Positions 1-8,455 of a stretch of 31,828 nt of DNA are shown piece after piece. Positions within the stretch are counted from its first letter, which is position 1; each line of letters opens with the position of its first letter. The stretch spans positions 1 through 31,828 of the forward strand of contig JAQICK010000066.1 in the NCBI GenBank assembly GCA_027858595.1, given 5' to 3'. The position numbers and the translations under genes were made by a program. Below the pieces are notes generated by a model. It was given only the letters and a program-made list of their open reading frames with translations, made no database searches and was not told the DNA's origin. This DNA comes from Melioribacteraceae bacterium (GTDB lineage: Bacteria; Bacteroidota; Ignavibacteria; Ignavibacteriales; Melioribacteraceae).

Positions 1-122
1 TAATATTCTAATTAGCATTTAAATCCTTAAAATCATTGTTCGTTATTCACTAACTCAAAAGTGAATATGTGAAAATACAAAAATACGTCTGTATAAAACA
101 TAGATATTGTAGATTCCTACTG

Positions 123-149
123 CCATTCTTTAATTGAATGACAGAATGG
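123..149. other. Hairpin with alternative pairing upstream of ygfK
   Basis: CCATTCT (123-129) pairs with AGAATGG (143-149). CATTC (124-128) can instead pair with GAATG at 136-140. The 262 bases before ygfK hold no gene other than a possible ten-codon leader ORF (241-270), whose stop overlaps the ygfK start. I did not recognise a known riboswitch. Confidence 0.3.
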
Positions 150-262
150 GGAGAAGTACTTTACGAGATAAATGCGAATCGTAAAATCGCTTGTATTTAG
201 GGCATCTAAGCCTTATTTTCAAAGTCCAATATTTTAAATTATGAATTTTAAGTGTAAAAATT

Positions 263-3200
263 ATGAGTGATAAGTTTTATAGAATATCAATTGAGCGATT
301 GTTTCAATGGATTTTAAATGAAGAGAAAGAAGGGCGAATTTTTGGAATTTACAAGGAAAATATTTTTACTCCAAGCGATGATGACCCTTTTAAAATGAAA
401 CGATATGGTCAAGTATTAGAAACTCCACTTGGCGTTGCTGCAGGTCCGCACACGCAAATGGCACAAAATATTATTGCCTCTTGGTTAACAGGCTCGAGGT
501 ATATTGAGCTAAAAACAGTGCAAACCCTTGATGAACTTGAAGTTACAAAACCATGTATCGACATGGAAGATGAAGGCTACAATTGCGAGTGGTCGCAAGA
601 ACTGAAAATAAAAGAATCATTTGATGAATATTTAAATGCTTGGGTTTTAATACATGTTCTAAAACATAAATTTGGTTGGAATAGTAAGGAACTTGGTATA
701 ATATTCAACATGAGTGTTGGATATAACTTAGAGGGAATATTAAAACCAAATGTGCAATGGTTTTTTGATAAGATGCACAATTGCTCGGAAGAACTTGAAG
801 AGAAAAAGCAACAACTCGCAGAATTATATCCAGCGATTAGAGAGATTAATATTCCATCACAAATTTCAAACAACATTACTCTTTCCACAATGCACGGTTG
901 CCCAGCGGATGAAATAGAGAGCATTGGAAAATATTTAATTGAAGAGAGAAAACTACATACAACCATCAAACTAAATCCAACTCTTTTGGGTGCAGAAAAG
1001 TTAAGATATATTTTAAACGAAAAATTAGGTTACGAAATAAATGTCCCGGATGAAGCATTTGAACACGATTTGAAATATGAAGATGCAATTGATCTAATTA
1101 ATTCACTTCAAAAAAGTGCTGATGATTTCGGAGTTCAGTTTTCGTTAAAACTTACTAATACTCTCGAAGCAATAAATGCAACACGTTGGTTACCTGAAAA
1201 TGCAAAAATGGTTTATACAAGCGGACGTGCTTTGCATCCAATAAGTATAAATGTTGCAAACAAATTACAAAAGAGTTTTAATGGAAAACTTGATTTGTCT
1301 TTTTCTGCAGGTGTTGACGCCTTTAATGTTGTTGATACTTTAGCTTGTAATCTAAAACCAATTACAGTCTGCTCTGATTTACTAAAGCCTGGTGGCTACT
1401 TAAGAATGGCTCAATACTTGGGTGAACTTAAAAAGAACTTTGCTGAAGTTGATGCGAAAAGCATAGATGAATTTATTAAAGTAAAAGGTGAGATGGGAGA
1501 GACTAGAGAAGCGGGATTGATCAATTTATTAAATTATACCAACTCGGTTTTAGAGAATAAAGCATATTACAAAAGTAGCTTCCCATTTGATAATATTAAA
1601 ACAACTCGAAAATTAACTGAATATGATTGTGTTCAAGCCCCTTGCACAGAAACATGTGCAATCACTCAAGATATTTCGGAATATATGTGGCATACTTCGC
1701 AAGGTAATTTTAGTGAAGCACTTAATGTGATATTAAGGGATAATCCTCTCCCAAATATTACAGGTAATGTTTGTGATCATCTTTGTCAAACAAAATGTAC
1801 ACGAATGAATTATGACGATACTCTCTTAATACGAGGAATAAAAAGATTCAATTCTGAAAAAGAAAATGTTGATATTACCTCGGCCGTCAAAGAGAGAAAT
1901 GGATTTAGTGTTGCAATTATTGGTGCTGGTCCTTCTGGATTATCTTCTGCTTATTTTTTAGCTCTCGAAGGATTTGATGTTAATATTTATGAAACAAAGC
2001 CCTTCGCTGGAGGAATGGCGTCTGATTCAATTCCATTTTTTAGATTGACAGATGAACAAATTAAAGCGGATGTTGATTTAATAAAATCACTTGGTGTGAA
2101 ATTCCATTTTAGTCAAAAAGTTAATTCAGATTTATTCAATCGACTTCAGAAGGATAATAATTACATCCATCTTGCTGTTGGTGCACAAGGGAGCAAACTT
2201 CTTAATATTGAAGGGGAAAATCTTGATGGCGTTCTAAATCAATTAACATTTTTGTCTAAAGTCCGACGACAAGAAGAAACCAAACTTGGCAAAGAAGTTG
2301 CAATAATTGGAGGTGGAAATTCTGCTGTTGATGCAGCCCGTACTGCAAATAGATTGGTTGGATTTGATGGAAAAGTTACAGTAATTTATCGTAGAACAGA
2401 AAAAGAAATGCCAGCTGATAAGGAAGAAATAGATGCGTTATTAGCTGAAGGAATCGAACTCCTTGAATTAACCGCCCCGCAAAAAATTGAAAAAGATAAT
2501 GGGAAACTTAAATTCCATCTTCTTAAAATGAAGCTAGGGGAACCTGATGAAAGTGGCAGAAGACGACCAATTGAAATTCCAAACTCAGAATTTTCAATGA
2601 GTTTCGATTCAATCATTCCTGCTATTGGGCAAGAAGTTCAACTAGATTTTCTTGAAAGTGGAAAACTTAATTTAAACGAAAATACATTTGAAACAGAATT
2701 GAAAAATGTATTTGCAGGTGGTGATGCAATCCGTGGTGCTGATTCTCTTATAAACGCTATAAGTGACGGAAAGAAAATTGCACTTGAAATTATAAATAGA
2801 GTAATTCAAAATAGTAAAACGGAAGTCAACAAATCTGAAAAACCAAGTTTGTCGGAATTCCAACATAATCAAGCAACACGCGTGTTTGGAAAAGCAATGC
2901 CTGAAATTTCATTATCCAATAGAGATAATTTTGAGTTAGTGCATCCTTCGCTAAACAAGGAAGAAGCAATTGAAGAAGCTTCTCGCTGTTTACTTTGTGA
3001 TGATGTTTGTAATATTTGTGTGGGAGTTTGTCCCAATTTTGCAAATGTTACTTTTGAATCAACTCCAGAAGAAATCCCAATATATAGAATTGAAAAAAGG
3101 AGTGGAGAATTTGTGAACTTTGTTGACAATTATTTTAAAGTTGACCAGAAACCACAAATTTTCAATATTGGTGATTTTTGCAACGAATGTGGTAACTGTA

Positions 3201-3529
3201 ATACATTCTGCCCAACAAGCGATGCACCATATTTAACAAAACCTAAATTCTATCTTACTGAAGAGAGTTTTTATGCTGAAGATAATTGTTACTATTTAAA
3301 TGAAAAAATTTTGATATATAAAAACAATGGAAAGCGGCAAAGACTAATTATGGATAAACAAGTTATGAAATATCAATCCGAGCAAGTTGATGTTGAATTT
3401 AATTCTAGTGATTATTCTATTTCAAAGATTGATCTTAAATCAAATGAATTTGATTCTATAACTTTGGATAAAGTAGCAGAGATGATCTTTCTTCTAATGA
3501 ATCTTAAAAAAAAAACAATATTTAACTAA
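263..3529 (+). CDS. ygfK: YgfK-like Fe-S flavoprotein (putative selenate reductase/SDMH-associated subunit)
   Basis: This 1088-residue protein has the YgfK architecture; E. coli YgfK is about 1030 residues. Residues ~45-400 form a dihydroorotate-dehydrogenase-like barrel. Next is a glutamate-synthase-type Fe-S segment with Cys456/461/465 and Cys504/508/512. Two Rossmann dinucleotide sites follow: GAGPSGL at 554-560 (FAD) and GGGNSAVDAA at 683-692 (NAD(P)H). The C-terminal part has cysteine clusters at 909/912/916/919/923 and a ferredoxin-like CxxCxxCxxxC at 973-983. The family is predicted to pass electrons between NAD(P)H and a molybdenum hydroxylase, and ygfK in E. coli has been linked to selenate reduction. 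Here it lies 17 bases upstream of a molybdenum hydroxylase gene that lacks a FAD domain, so it may be that enzyme's electron partner (inference). The cytosolic location is inferred from the absence of a signal peptide. The ATG has no clear Shine-Dalgarno sequence. Confidence 0.88.
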   Translation: MSDKFYRISIERLFQWILNEEKEGRIFGIYKENIFTPSDDDPFKMKRYGQVLETPLGVAAGPHTQMAQNIIASWLTGSRYIELKTVQTLDELEVTKPCIDMEDEGYNCEWSQELKIKESFDEYLNAWVLIHVLKHKFGWNSKELGIIFNMSVGYNLEGILKPNVQWFFDKMHNCSEELEEKKQQLAELYPAIREINIPSQISNNITLSTMHGCPADEIESIGKYLIEERKLHTTIKLNPTLLGAEKLRYILNEKLGYEINVPDEAFEHDLKYEDAIDLINSLQKSADDFGVQFSLKLTNTLEAINATRWLPENAKMVYTSGRALHPISINVANKLQKSFNGKLDLSFSAGVDAFNVVDTLACNLKPITVCSDLLKPGGYLRMAQYLGELKKNFAEVDAKSIDEFIKVKGEMGETREAGLINLLNYTNSVLENKAYYKSSFPFDNIKTTRKLTEYDCVQAPCTETCAITQDISEYMWHTSQGNFSEALNVILRDNPLPNITGNVCDHLCQTKCTRMNYDDTLLIRGIKRFNSEKENVDITSAVKERNGFSVAIIGAGPSGLSSAYFLALEGFDVNIYETKPFAGGMASDSIPFFRLTDEQIKADVDLIKSLGVKFHFSQKVNSDLFNRLQKDNNYIHLAVGAQGSKLLNIEGENLDGVLNQLTFLSKVRRQEETKLGKEVAIIGGGNSAVDAARTANRLVGFDGKVTVIYRRTEKEMPADKEEIDALLAEGIELLELTAPQKIEKDNGKLKFHLLKMKLGEPDESGRRRPIEIPNSEFSMSFDSIIPAIGQEVQLDFLESGKLNLNENTFETELKNVFAGGDAIRGADSLINAISDGKKIALEIINRVIQNSKTEVNKSEKPSLSEFQHNQATRVFGKAMPEISLSNRDNFELVHPSLNKEEAIEEASRCLLCDDVCNICVGVCPNFANVTFESTPEEIPIYRIEKRSGEFVNFVDNYFKVDQKPQIFNIGDFCNECGNCNTFCPTSDAPYLTKPKFYLTEESFYAEDNCYYLNEKILIYKNNGKRQRLIMDKQVMKYQSEQVDVEFNSSDYSISKIDLKSNEFDSITLDKVAEMIFLLMNLKKKTIFN

Positions 3530-3546
3530 TTAAAATTAGCGTTACC

Positions 3547-6126
3547 ATGAAATTTAAATTAAACGGTGTCGAAAAAGAATACAATGGTGATTTAGAATTA
3601 TCACTTCTAAAGTATTTGCGAAATGTTGAAAACATAACAACAGTTAAAGATGGATGTTCTGGACAAGGAAGTTGTGGGTCATGCACAGTTGAACTAAACA
3701 GAGAGGCTGTTCTATCATGCGTCACTCCAATGAGCAAAATTGAAAACCTCGAAGTTATTACGACCGATGGACTTGGAGAATATAAACAAGAAGTATTTGC
3801 TAATGCGTTTGTTGAAAAGGGTGGAACACAGTGTGGATTTTGTACTCCAGGAATTGTAATGCGTGCAAATACCTTAATCCAGCAAAATGCAAATCCAACC
3901 AGAGAAGAAATTGTAAATTCACTTACTCCACATTTATGTCGTTGCACTGGATATAAAAAAATTGTTGATTCAATTGACTATGCAGCGGAAGCAATTAGAG
4001 ATAATAAAGCAATTCCAATACCGAAGCAAAATGCTAGAGTCGGAAAGAGGCAGCCAAAATATGATGCTGATAAATTAACTATTGGAACTGCTCCATATGT
4101 TGATGATTTACGATTTGATGGAATGCTGTTTGGTGCATTGAAGTTTAGCAAATATCCAAGAGCAAGAGTAATTAGTCTGGATATTACTGAGGCTGAGAAA
4201 CTTGATGGTGTTTTAAAAGTACTGACTTCTAATGATATTCCTGGCGAAAGAATTACAGGTGCTATAGTTAAAGATTGGCCAATGATGGTTGCAGTAGGCG
4301 AAGAGACAAGATATGTTGGAGATGTGATTGCATCCGTTGTTGCAGAGAGTGACGATATTGCCAGAGCGGCATTAGACTTAATCAAAATAGAATACGAAGT
4401 TCTTTCTCCATTAACAGAAATGACAAAAGCATTGGATGACGATGCCCCACAAATTCATGAAAATGGTAATCTTCTTTCCGAAACAGTGGTTGACAGAGGA
4501 AATATTAAACTTGCTAAAAACAAATCGAAATATATCTCTACTGGAACCTATGAAACTCAGATGATTGAACATGCTTTTATGGAAACAGAATCAGCTGTGG
4601 CAAGACCTTTAAATGATGGAGTGGAAATCTACTCGCAAGGACAAGGGGTTTATGAGGATAGAAAAGAAATAGCTAAAATTTTAAATATTAAAGAAGATAA
4701 AGTCCGTGTTCAGCTTGTCCCAAATGGTGGTGGCTTTGGTGGAAAAGAAGATTTAACGGTTCAACATCATGCCGCACTTGCATCTTTTATTCTTGGGAAG
4801 ACAGTTAAATATACTTTAACTCGAGATGAGTCAATAATAATGCACCCTAAACGACATCCACTAAGAATGGATTACACTTTAGGGTGTGACGAAAATGGAA
4901 TTCTTATTTTTTTAGAAGCCGATATTATTGGAGATACTGGAGCATATGCTTCCGTTGGGATGAAAGTTCTTGAACGTGCGGCTGGTCATTCAACTGGTGC
5001 TTATACAATCCCGAATGTAAAAGTTAGTGCAAAAGCAGTTTATACAAATAATCTTCCTTGCGGAGCAATGAGAGGATTTGGTGCTAACCAAGCTACCTTT
5101 GCAATGGAAAGTTGTGTTGATGATTTATGCACGCAAGGTGATTTTGAAAGATGGCAATTTAGATTTAACAATGCAATTAAAAATGGAGATCAAACGGCAA
5201 CTGGCCAAACTATCCATGCTGGTGCTGGGGTTCGTGATACTTTGCTCGCAGTTAAAGATTCTTTTCAAAATGCAAAATATGCTGGAATTGCGTGTGGAAT
5301 TAAAAATACTGGAATTGGTAATGGAATGCCAGATGATGGTATTATTAAAATAGAAATTATTTCTGAAGATAAAGTAATACTAAATCATGGTTGGACTGAG
5401 ATGGGACAAGGTGTAAACACTGTGGCAGTTCAATTTTTATGTGAAGAGACTGGAATAGATCCAAATATTATTGAGGTTGTTGTCGATACATCTAAAGAAG
5501 CTCGCTCTGGAATGACAACCGCTTCGCGTGCTACTTCTCTCGTCGGTAATTCAATTAGAGAAACAGCTAAAGATTTAATAAAGGATTTGAAAACTAATAC
5601 ACTTTCGCAGCTTGTTGGAAAAACTTATGTTGGAATTTGGGTTTGTGATTGGACAACAAAACCCGGTGATGATTCTAAAGAAATAATTACTCATTATTCA
5701 TACAGCTATGCTACTCAAGTAGTAATTCTTGATGATGATGGAAAAGTGAAAAAAATAATTGCTGCACATGATGCAGGAAAAATTATTAATCCTACTTTGT
5801 TTGAAGGACAAATTGAAGGTTCTGTTCATATGGGGTTAGGTTATGCAATTTCTGAAGAACTTGAAATGGAAAACGGAATTCCTAAATCTACTCGCCTCAG
5901 AAAAATGGGAGTGTTACGTGCTAAAGAAACTCCAGAAATTGAAGTAATTGGCGTTGAAGTTCCTGACCCAAATGGACCGCACGGAGCAAAAGGTGTTGGC
6001 GAAATTGGGCTTGTCCCTACTGCTGGAGCAGTTGCAAATGCTTTTTATCAATATGATGGGACAAGATATTATAAACTTCCAATTAAGAAACGAACAATTA
6101 GTACTGACAAGCTTGGACAAAATTAA
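3547..6126 (+). CDS. Fused [2Fe-2S]/molybdopterin xanthine dehydrogenase-like hydroxylase (XdhD/Se-dependent XDH type)
   Basis: This 859-residue protein fuses the small Fe-S and large molybdopterin modules of the xanthine oxidase family. The first [2Fe-2S] site is Cys37/43/46/58 and the second is Cys96/99/131/133 (CGFC...CRCTG). The molybdopterin part carries GGGFGGKE at 394-401, the AMRGFG loop at 507-512 and GVGE at 816-819, where Glu819 is the expected catalytic base. There is no FAD domain between the two modules and no separate FAD-subunit gene in the window. This layout matches E. coli XdhD (YgfN) and the family described as selenium-dependent xanthine dehydrogenase, whose cofactor needs selenium as well as molybdenum. 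The substrate cannot be read from sequence; a purine or other N-heterocycle is likely. It sits 17 bases after ygfK, and its stop abuts the next ATG. Confidence 0.88.
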   Translation: MKFKLNGVEKEYNGDLELSLLKYLRNVENITTVKDGCSGQGSCGSCTVELNREAVLSCVTPMSKIENLEVITTDGLGEYKQEVFANAFVEKGGTQCGFCTPGIVMRANTLIQQNANPTREEIVNSLTPHLCRCTGYKKIVDSIDYAAEAIRDNKAIPIPKQNARVGKRQPKYDADKLTIGTAPYVDDLRFDGMLFGALKFSKYPRARVISLDITEAEKLDGVLKVLTSNDIPGERITGAIVKDWPMMVAVGEETRYVGDVIASVVAESDDIARAALDLIKIEYEVLSPLTEMTKALDDDAPQIHENGNLLSETVVDRGNIKLAKNKSKYISTGTYETQMIEHAFMETESAVARPLNDGVEIYSQGQGVYEDRKEIAKILNIKEDKVRVQLVPNGGGFGGKEDLTVQHHAALASFILGKTVKYTLTRDESIIMHPKRHPLRMDYTLGCDENGILIFLEADIIGDTGAYASVGMKVLERAAGHSTGAYTIPNVKVSAKAVYTNNLPCGAMRGFGANQATFAMESCVDDLCTQGDFERWQFRFNNAIKNGDQTATGQTIHAGAGVRDTLLAVKDSFQNAKYAGIACGIKNTGIGNGMPDDGIIKIEIISEDKVILNHGWTEMGQGVNTVAVQFLCEETGIDPNIIEVVVDTSKEARSGMTTASRATSLVGNSIRETAKDLIKDLKTNTLSQLVGKTYVGIWVCDWTTKPGDDSKEIITHYSYSYATQVVILDDDGKVKKIIAAHDAGKIINPTLFEGQIEGSVHMGLGYAISEELEMENGIPKSTRLRKMGVLRAKETPEIEVIGVEVPDPNGPHGAKGVGEIGLVPTAGAVANAFYQYDGTRYYKLPIKKRTISTDKLGQN

Positions 6127-6600
6127 ATGAAAAATAAAGAAAATATTAATCTAAAACCTCTACCAGAACATGGAGCATGTTTCGTCTGCGGAACTGAAAA
6201 CCATAAAAGTATTGGCGTTGAATGGTACTATGATGATAACAACGAAATATATTGTGATATTGTTCTAACCATAGAACAACAAGGTCCGCCTCAACACGCA
6301 CATGGTGGAGCGTCCGCCGCATTGCTAGATGAAGCAATGGGCTTTGCAGCTTGGGTAACTGGATATAAGATTGTTTCAGCTAATTTAAATATTAATTTTT
6401 TAAAACCAGTCCCACTTGGAGTCCCACTCAAGATTCATGCAAAGATTATGAGCAAAGAAGGTAAAAAAATATTTGCAAAAGGTGAAATTATTTTAGAAGA
6501 TGGAAAAATTGCTGTTGAAGGTACTTCCATTTTAATTGAGCCAAATGGATTTTTCAAAGATTTAGGGAAAGATTACGAGAAATTTTTCGAGAACAAATAG
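6127..6600 (+). CDS. PaaI-like hotdog-fold thioesterase
   Basis: This 157-residue protein has the single-domain hotdog-fold acyl-CoA thioesterase pattern. The signature HGGASAALLDEAMG starts at His59; Gly60-Gly61 and Asp68/Glu69 occupy the usual catalytic loop and helix. An N-terminal CFVCG pair (Cys18/Cys21) resembles the CxxCG seen in many members of this family. Members hydrolyse acyl- or aryl-CoA thioesters in the cytosol; the substrate here is unknown. Its ATG directly follows the stop of the xanthine dehydrogenase-like gene with zero spacing, so it is almost certainly translated from the same mRNA as ygfK and xdh. A thioesterase is not a standard partner of these enzymes. It may act on a later product of the same catabolic route, or the link may be only transcriptional. 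Confidence 0.85.
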   Translation: MKNKENINLKPLPEHGACFVCGTENHKSIGVEWYYDDNNEIYCDIVLTIEQQGPPQHAHGGASAALLDEAMGFAAWVTGYKIVSANLNINFLKPVPLGVPLKIHAKIMSKEGKKIFAKGEIILEDGKIAVEGTSILIEPNGFFKDLGKDYEKFFENK

Positions 6601-6602
6601 AT

Positions 6603-6634
6603 AAGAACAATATTCGCAAAACTCTAATGTTCTT
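6603..6634. terminator. Candidate hairpin between convergent genes
   Basis: A perfect 7-base inverted repeat, AAGAACA at 6603-6609 and TGTTCTT at 6628-6634, encloses 18 bases where the thioesterase and mocA genes converge. Its right arm lies inside the last codons of mocA. On the + strand a T-run follows six bases later, at about 6641-6647. The stem is AT-rich and the loop long, so termination activity is only plausible. Confidence 0.3.
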
Positions 6635-7268
6635 CCATTAATTTTTTAAAATCATCTTTTGTATCTACATCAAAAAATATTGATTTTGTTTCAGTATCAA
6701 AATACTTTTTTTTGATTTTATGTGATTCAGAGATTTGTTTCAAATTACTTTGCGAGTCAGAAGACAAAATTGCATCTATTGTTTTTCCACCTAATAAAAT
6801 TGGATGTCCCTTTTTCCCATTGTTAGTTGGCTGAATCCAGTCAAAATCATCATCTATTTCAGAAATAATTTGTTCATAAAACAATTTTGGAATTGCAGGC
6901 TGATCTATAAAATGATATAAAACCCAATTCTTTTCATTTGCATGTGCTAGGCCAGCTTGTAAAGATGTGAACATTCCATCAGTATAGTTTTTATTAAAAA
7001 CTGTTTTGATTTTGTTTGTGTTTTGAGATAAATTTAATTCCGTATCAATTGAAGTTCGATTATGTCCAGTAACGACAATTATTTGATCGCAAATAGAATC
7101 CAGTTTATTAATAATATTTTCTAAAAATGTTCTGCCGTCATATTGCAAAAGTGGTTTAAATTCTCCGATTCGGGACGAAAGCCCCGCAGCAATAACAAGC
7201 CCTGTTATAGAGAAACTGTCATTTCGAAGGAGACCAGCCCCATCGGTCGACTGAGAAATCTCTTTCAT
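6624..7268 (-). CDS. mocA: MocA-like molybdenum cofactor cytidylyltransferase
   Basis: The 214-residue product is a nucleotidyltransferase of the MobA/MocA/YgfJ type. The core starts with GLVIAAGLSSRIG at 23-35 (nucleotide-binding loop), followed by the KPLL motif at 38-41 and a DQPAIP segment for metal/nucleotide binding. MocA enzymes attach CMP to molybdopterin for xanthine-oxidase-family hydroxylases, which fits the xdh-like gene converging on it. Families of this kind normally begin two or three residues before the GL(V/I)xAAG motif. Here about 22 extra residues precede it, and their DNA looks like an inserted intergenic repeat (7209-7263). There is no alternative ATG, GTG or TTG between this ATG and the core, so translation must start in the repeat or at a rare codon. 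The ATG overlaps the stop of the upstream PLP enzyme as ATGA, indicating translational coupling. Confidence 0.83.
   Translation of the reverse strand: MKEISQSTDGAGLLRNDSFSITGLVIAAGLSSRIGEFKPLLQYDGRTFLENIINKLDSICDQIIVVTGHNRTSIDTELNLSQNTNKIKTVFNKNYTDGMFTSLQAGLAHANEKNWVLYHFIDQPAIPKLFYEQIISEIDDDFDWIQPTNNGKKGHPILLGGKTIDAILSSDSQSNLKQISESHKIKKKYFDTETKSIFFDVDTKDDFKKLMEEH
7209..7263. repeat. GTCATTTCGA...GAGAAATCTC-type dispersed repeat, inside the 5' end of mocA
   Basis: The + strand reads CTGTCATTTCGAAGGAG at 7216-7232, then ACTGAGAAATCTCTTT at 7250-7265. Its ends carry AGAGA (7209-7213) and TCTCT (7259-7263), and GACC/GGTC pair inside. Elements with GTCATTTCGA and GAAATCTC ends are, from memory, common non-coding repeats in Bacteroidota-group genomes. 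Here the element is read through in frame as the first codons of mocA. A related GTCATTTC motif occurs in the 18818-18907 element. Confidence 0.5.
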
Positions 7269-8455
7269 ATTTTCAACGACTCAATATCTTTCAATCCATT
7301 TCCAGTTATTAAAAGAAGAACAGATTTATTCCGCAAAATATTTTTGTTGCTTAATTTCTTGTATCCAGCATAAGTTGTAGCACTCGAGGGCTCACACAAA
7401 ATACCAGTTGCCTTAATAAATTCCTTTTGGCTAGTTAGAATATCCTCATCGGAAATTGCAATAGCCTCACCACCACTTTCATTAATAGCCTCTGCAGCTA
7501 AATATAAATTGCGTGGAGCACCAGCAGAAATACTATCTGCGATTGTTGTTGCTGATTTATACTCAAAAACATTGCTATCTAAATATCGAACAACGGCATC
7601 GCTTTTCTCTGATTGTACTCCAATTAGTTGTGGAAGTTTTTCAATCCAGCCGAGCTTTAGAAGTTCTAAAAATCCTTTGTAAATACCAGAGATAATTACT
7701 CCATCCCCAACTGGGACCAAAATAACATCGGGAATATTTCCATTAGTTTGAATAAAAATATCATACGCCGAGGATTTCTTGCCTTCAATTGTAAGTGGAT
7801 TATAAGCAGTGTTTCTGTTATACCAGTTATTTGTTTTCGAATCTTCTATGCATTTATCAAAAGCTAAATCGTAGTCACCATCAACTACAACAAGGTTTGC
7901 TCCGTATGCTTCAATTTGTATTCGCTTAGCATCTGGAATATTTTTAGGAACGTAAATATGTGAAATCAATCCAAGTCGGGCACAAATACCAGCAAGAGAT
8001 GAACCAGCATTACCTGTAGATGCAGCAGCGATTCCAGTAATTTCAAGCTCAATCGCTTTTAGTGCAACAAGAGAGGAAGCTCTATCCTTATATGAAAGCG
8101 TTGGATTTCTTGTTTCATCTAAGATTGAAAACTTGTTATTATTAATTTTGTAATTTAACAGAGTTTTGGATGGAAGCGTAAGTCTATCCAAAATAGAACC
8201 ACTAATTTTTGAAAAATCTATTGGCCAAAGCTCTGGATAGAGCCAGAATTTGCCGGCTTCCAATTTTAGAAAAGAGTCTTTTGAAATATTTTCTCTTATA
8301 AAATCATAATCATAAGTAATTTGTAAAACACCTTTTAGTGGTTTATTTTTCTCGGCGATTCCACATTTAGGACATAGGTAGTGAAAAGTATTTTCGATAT
8401 TGTCTGAGTTAAATTCTGATTTACAGTTTGTGCATTTGTAATTATAGGTATTCAT
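7265..8455 (-). CDS. Threonine-synthase-like PLP enzyme (fold type II) with N-terminal zinc ribbon
   Basis: This 396-residue protein starts with a rubredoxin-like zinc ribbon, Cys8/Cys11 and Cys28/Cys31. A fold-type-II PLP domain follows: the Schiff-base lysine is Lys123 in NPTLSYKDRAS, the phosphate/substrate loop is STGNAGSS at 146-153, and PVGDGVIISG forms the later glycine-rich loop. The nearest well-known family is type-1 threonine synthase (O-phosphohomoserine to threonine), but ammonia-lyases share the fold. The gene overlaps mocA by four bases. E. coli-type SDMH clusters also hold a fold-II PLP enzyme, diaminopropionate ammonia-lyase (YgeX/DpaL), but the zinc ribbon here points to the threonine synthase group. 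The ThrC function is therefore probable but not certain. The start ATG lies right at the ribbon, with no strong ribosome site visible. Confidence 0.8.
   Translation of the reverse strand: MNTYNYKCTNCKSEFNSDNIENTFHYLCPKCGIAEKNKPLKGVLQITYDYDFIRENISKDSFLKLEAGKFWLYPELWPIDFSKISGSILDRLTLPSKTLLNYKINNNKFSILDETRNPTLSYKDRASSLVALKAIELEITGIAAASTGNAGSSLAGICARLGLISHIYVPKNIPDAKRIQIEAYGANLVVVDGDYDLAFDKCIEDSKTNNWYNRNTAYNPLTIEGKKSSAYDIFIQTNGNIPDVILVPVGDGVIISGIYKGFLELLKLGWIEKLPQLIGVQSEKSDAVVRYLDSNVFEYKSATTIADSISAGAPRNLYLAAEAINESGGEAIAISDEDILTSQKEFIKATGILCEPSSATTYAGYKKLSNKNILRNKSVLLLITGNGLKDIESLKI

Noticed and set aside
100..262. Purine, molybdenum cofactor or other known riboswitch before ygfK
   Set aside because: The conserved core bases of these classes could not be found. 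Only a simple hairpin with alternative pairing is visible.
241..270. Ten-codon ORF overlapping the ygfK start as a real gene
   Set aside because: It is too short to support on its own and has no ribosome site. It is mentioned only as part of the leader observation.
577..969. 130-codon ORF on the - strand inside ygfK
   Set aside because: It is an antisense shadow of a strongly conserved + strand gene, with low-complexity Ser/Cys-rich translation and no family resemblance. The same applies to other antisense ORFs such as 3522-3947, 3978-4385, 12926-13348, 14156-14518 and 24101-24511.
5078..5353. 91-codon + strand ORF in another frame within the xdh-like gene
   Set aside because: The surrounding frame carries the conserved molybdopterin-binding motifs, and the alternative translation has no recognisable features.
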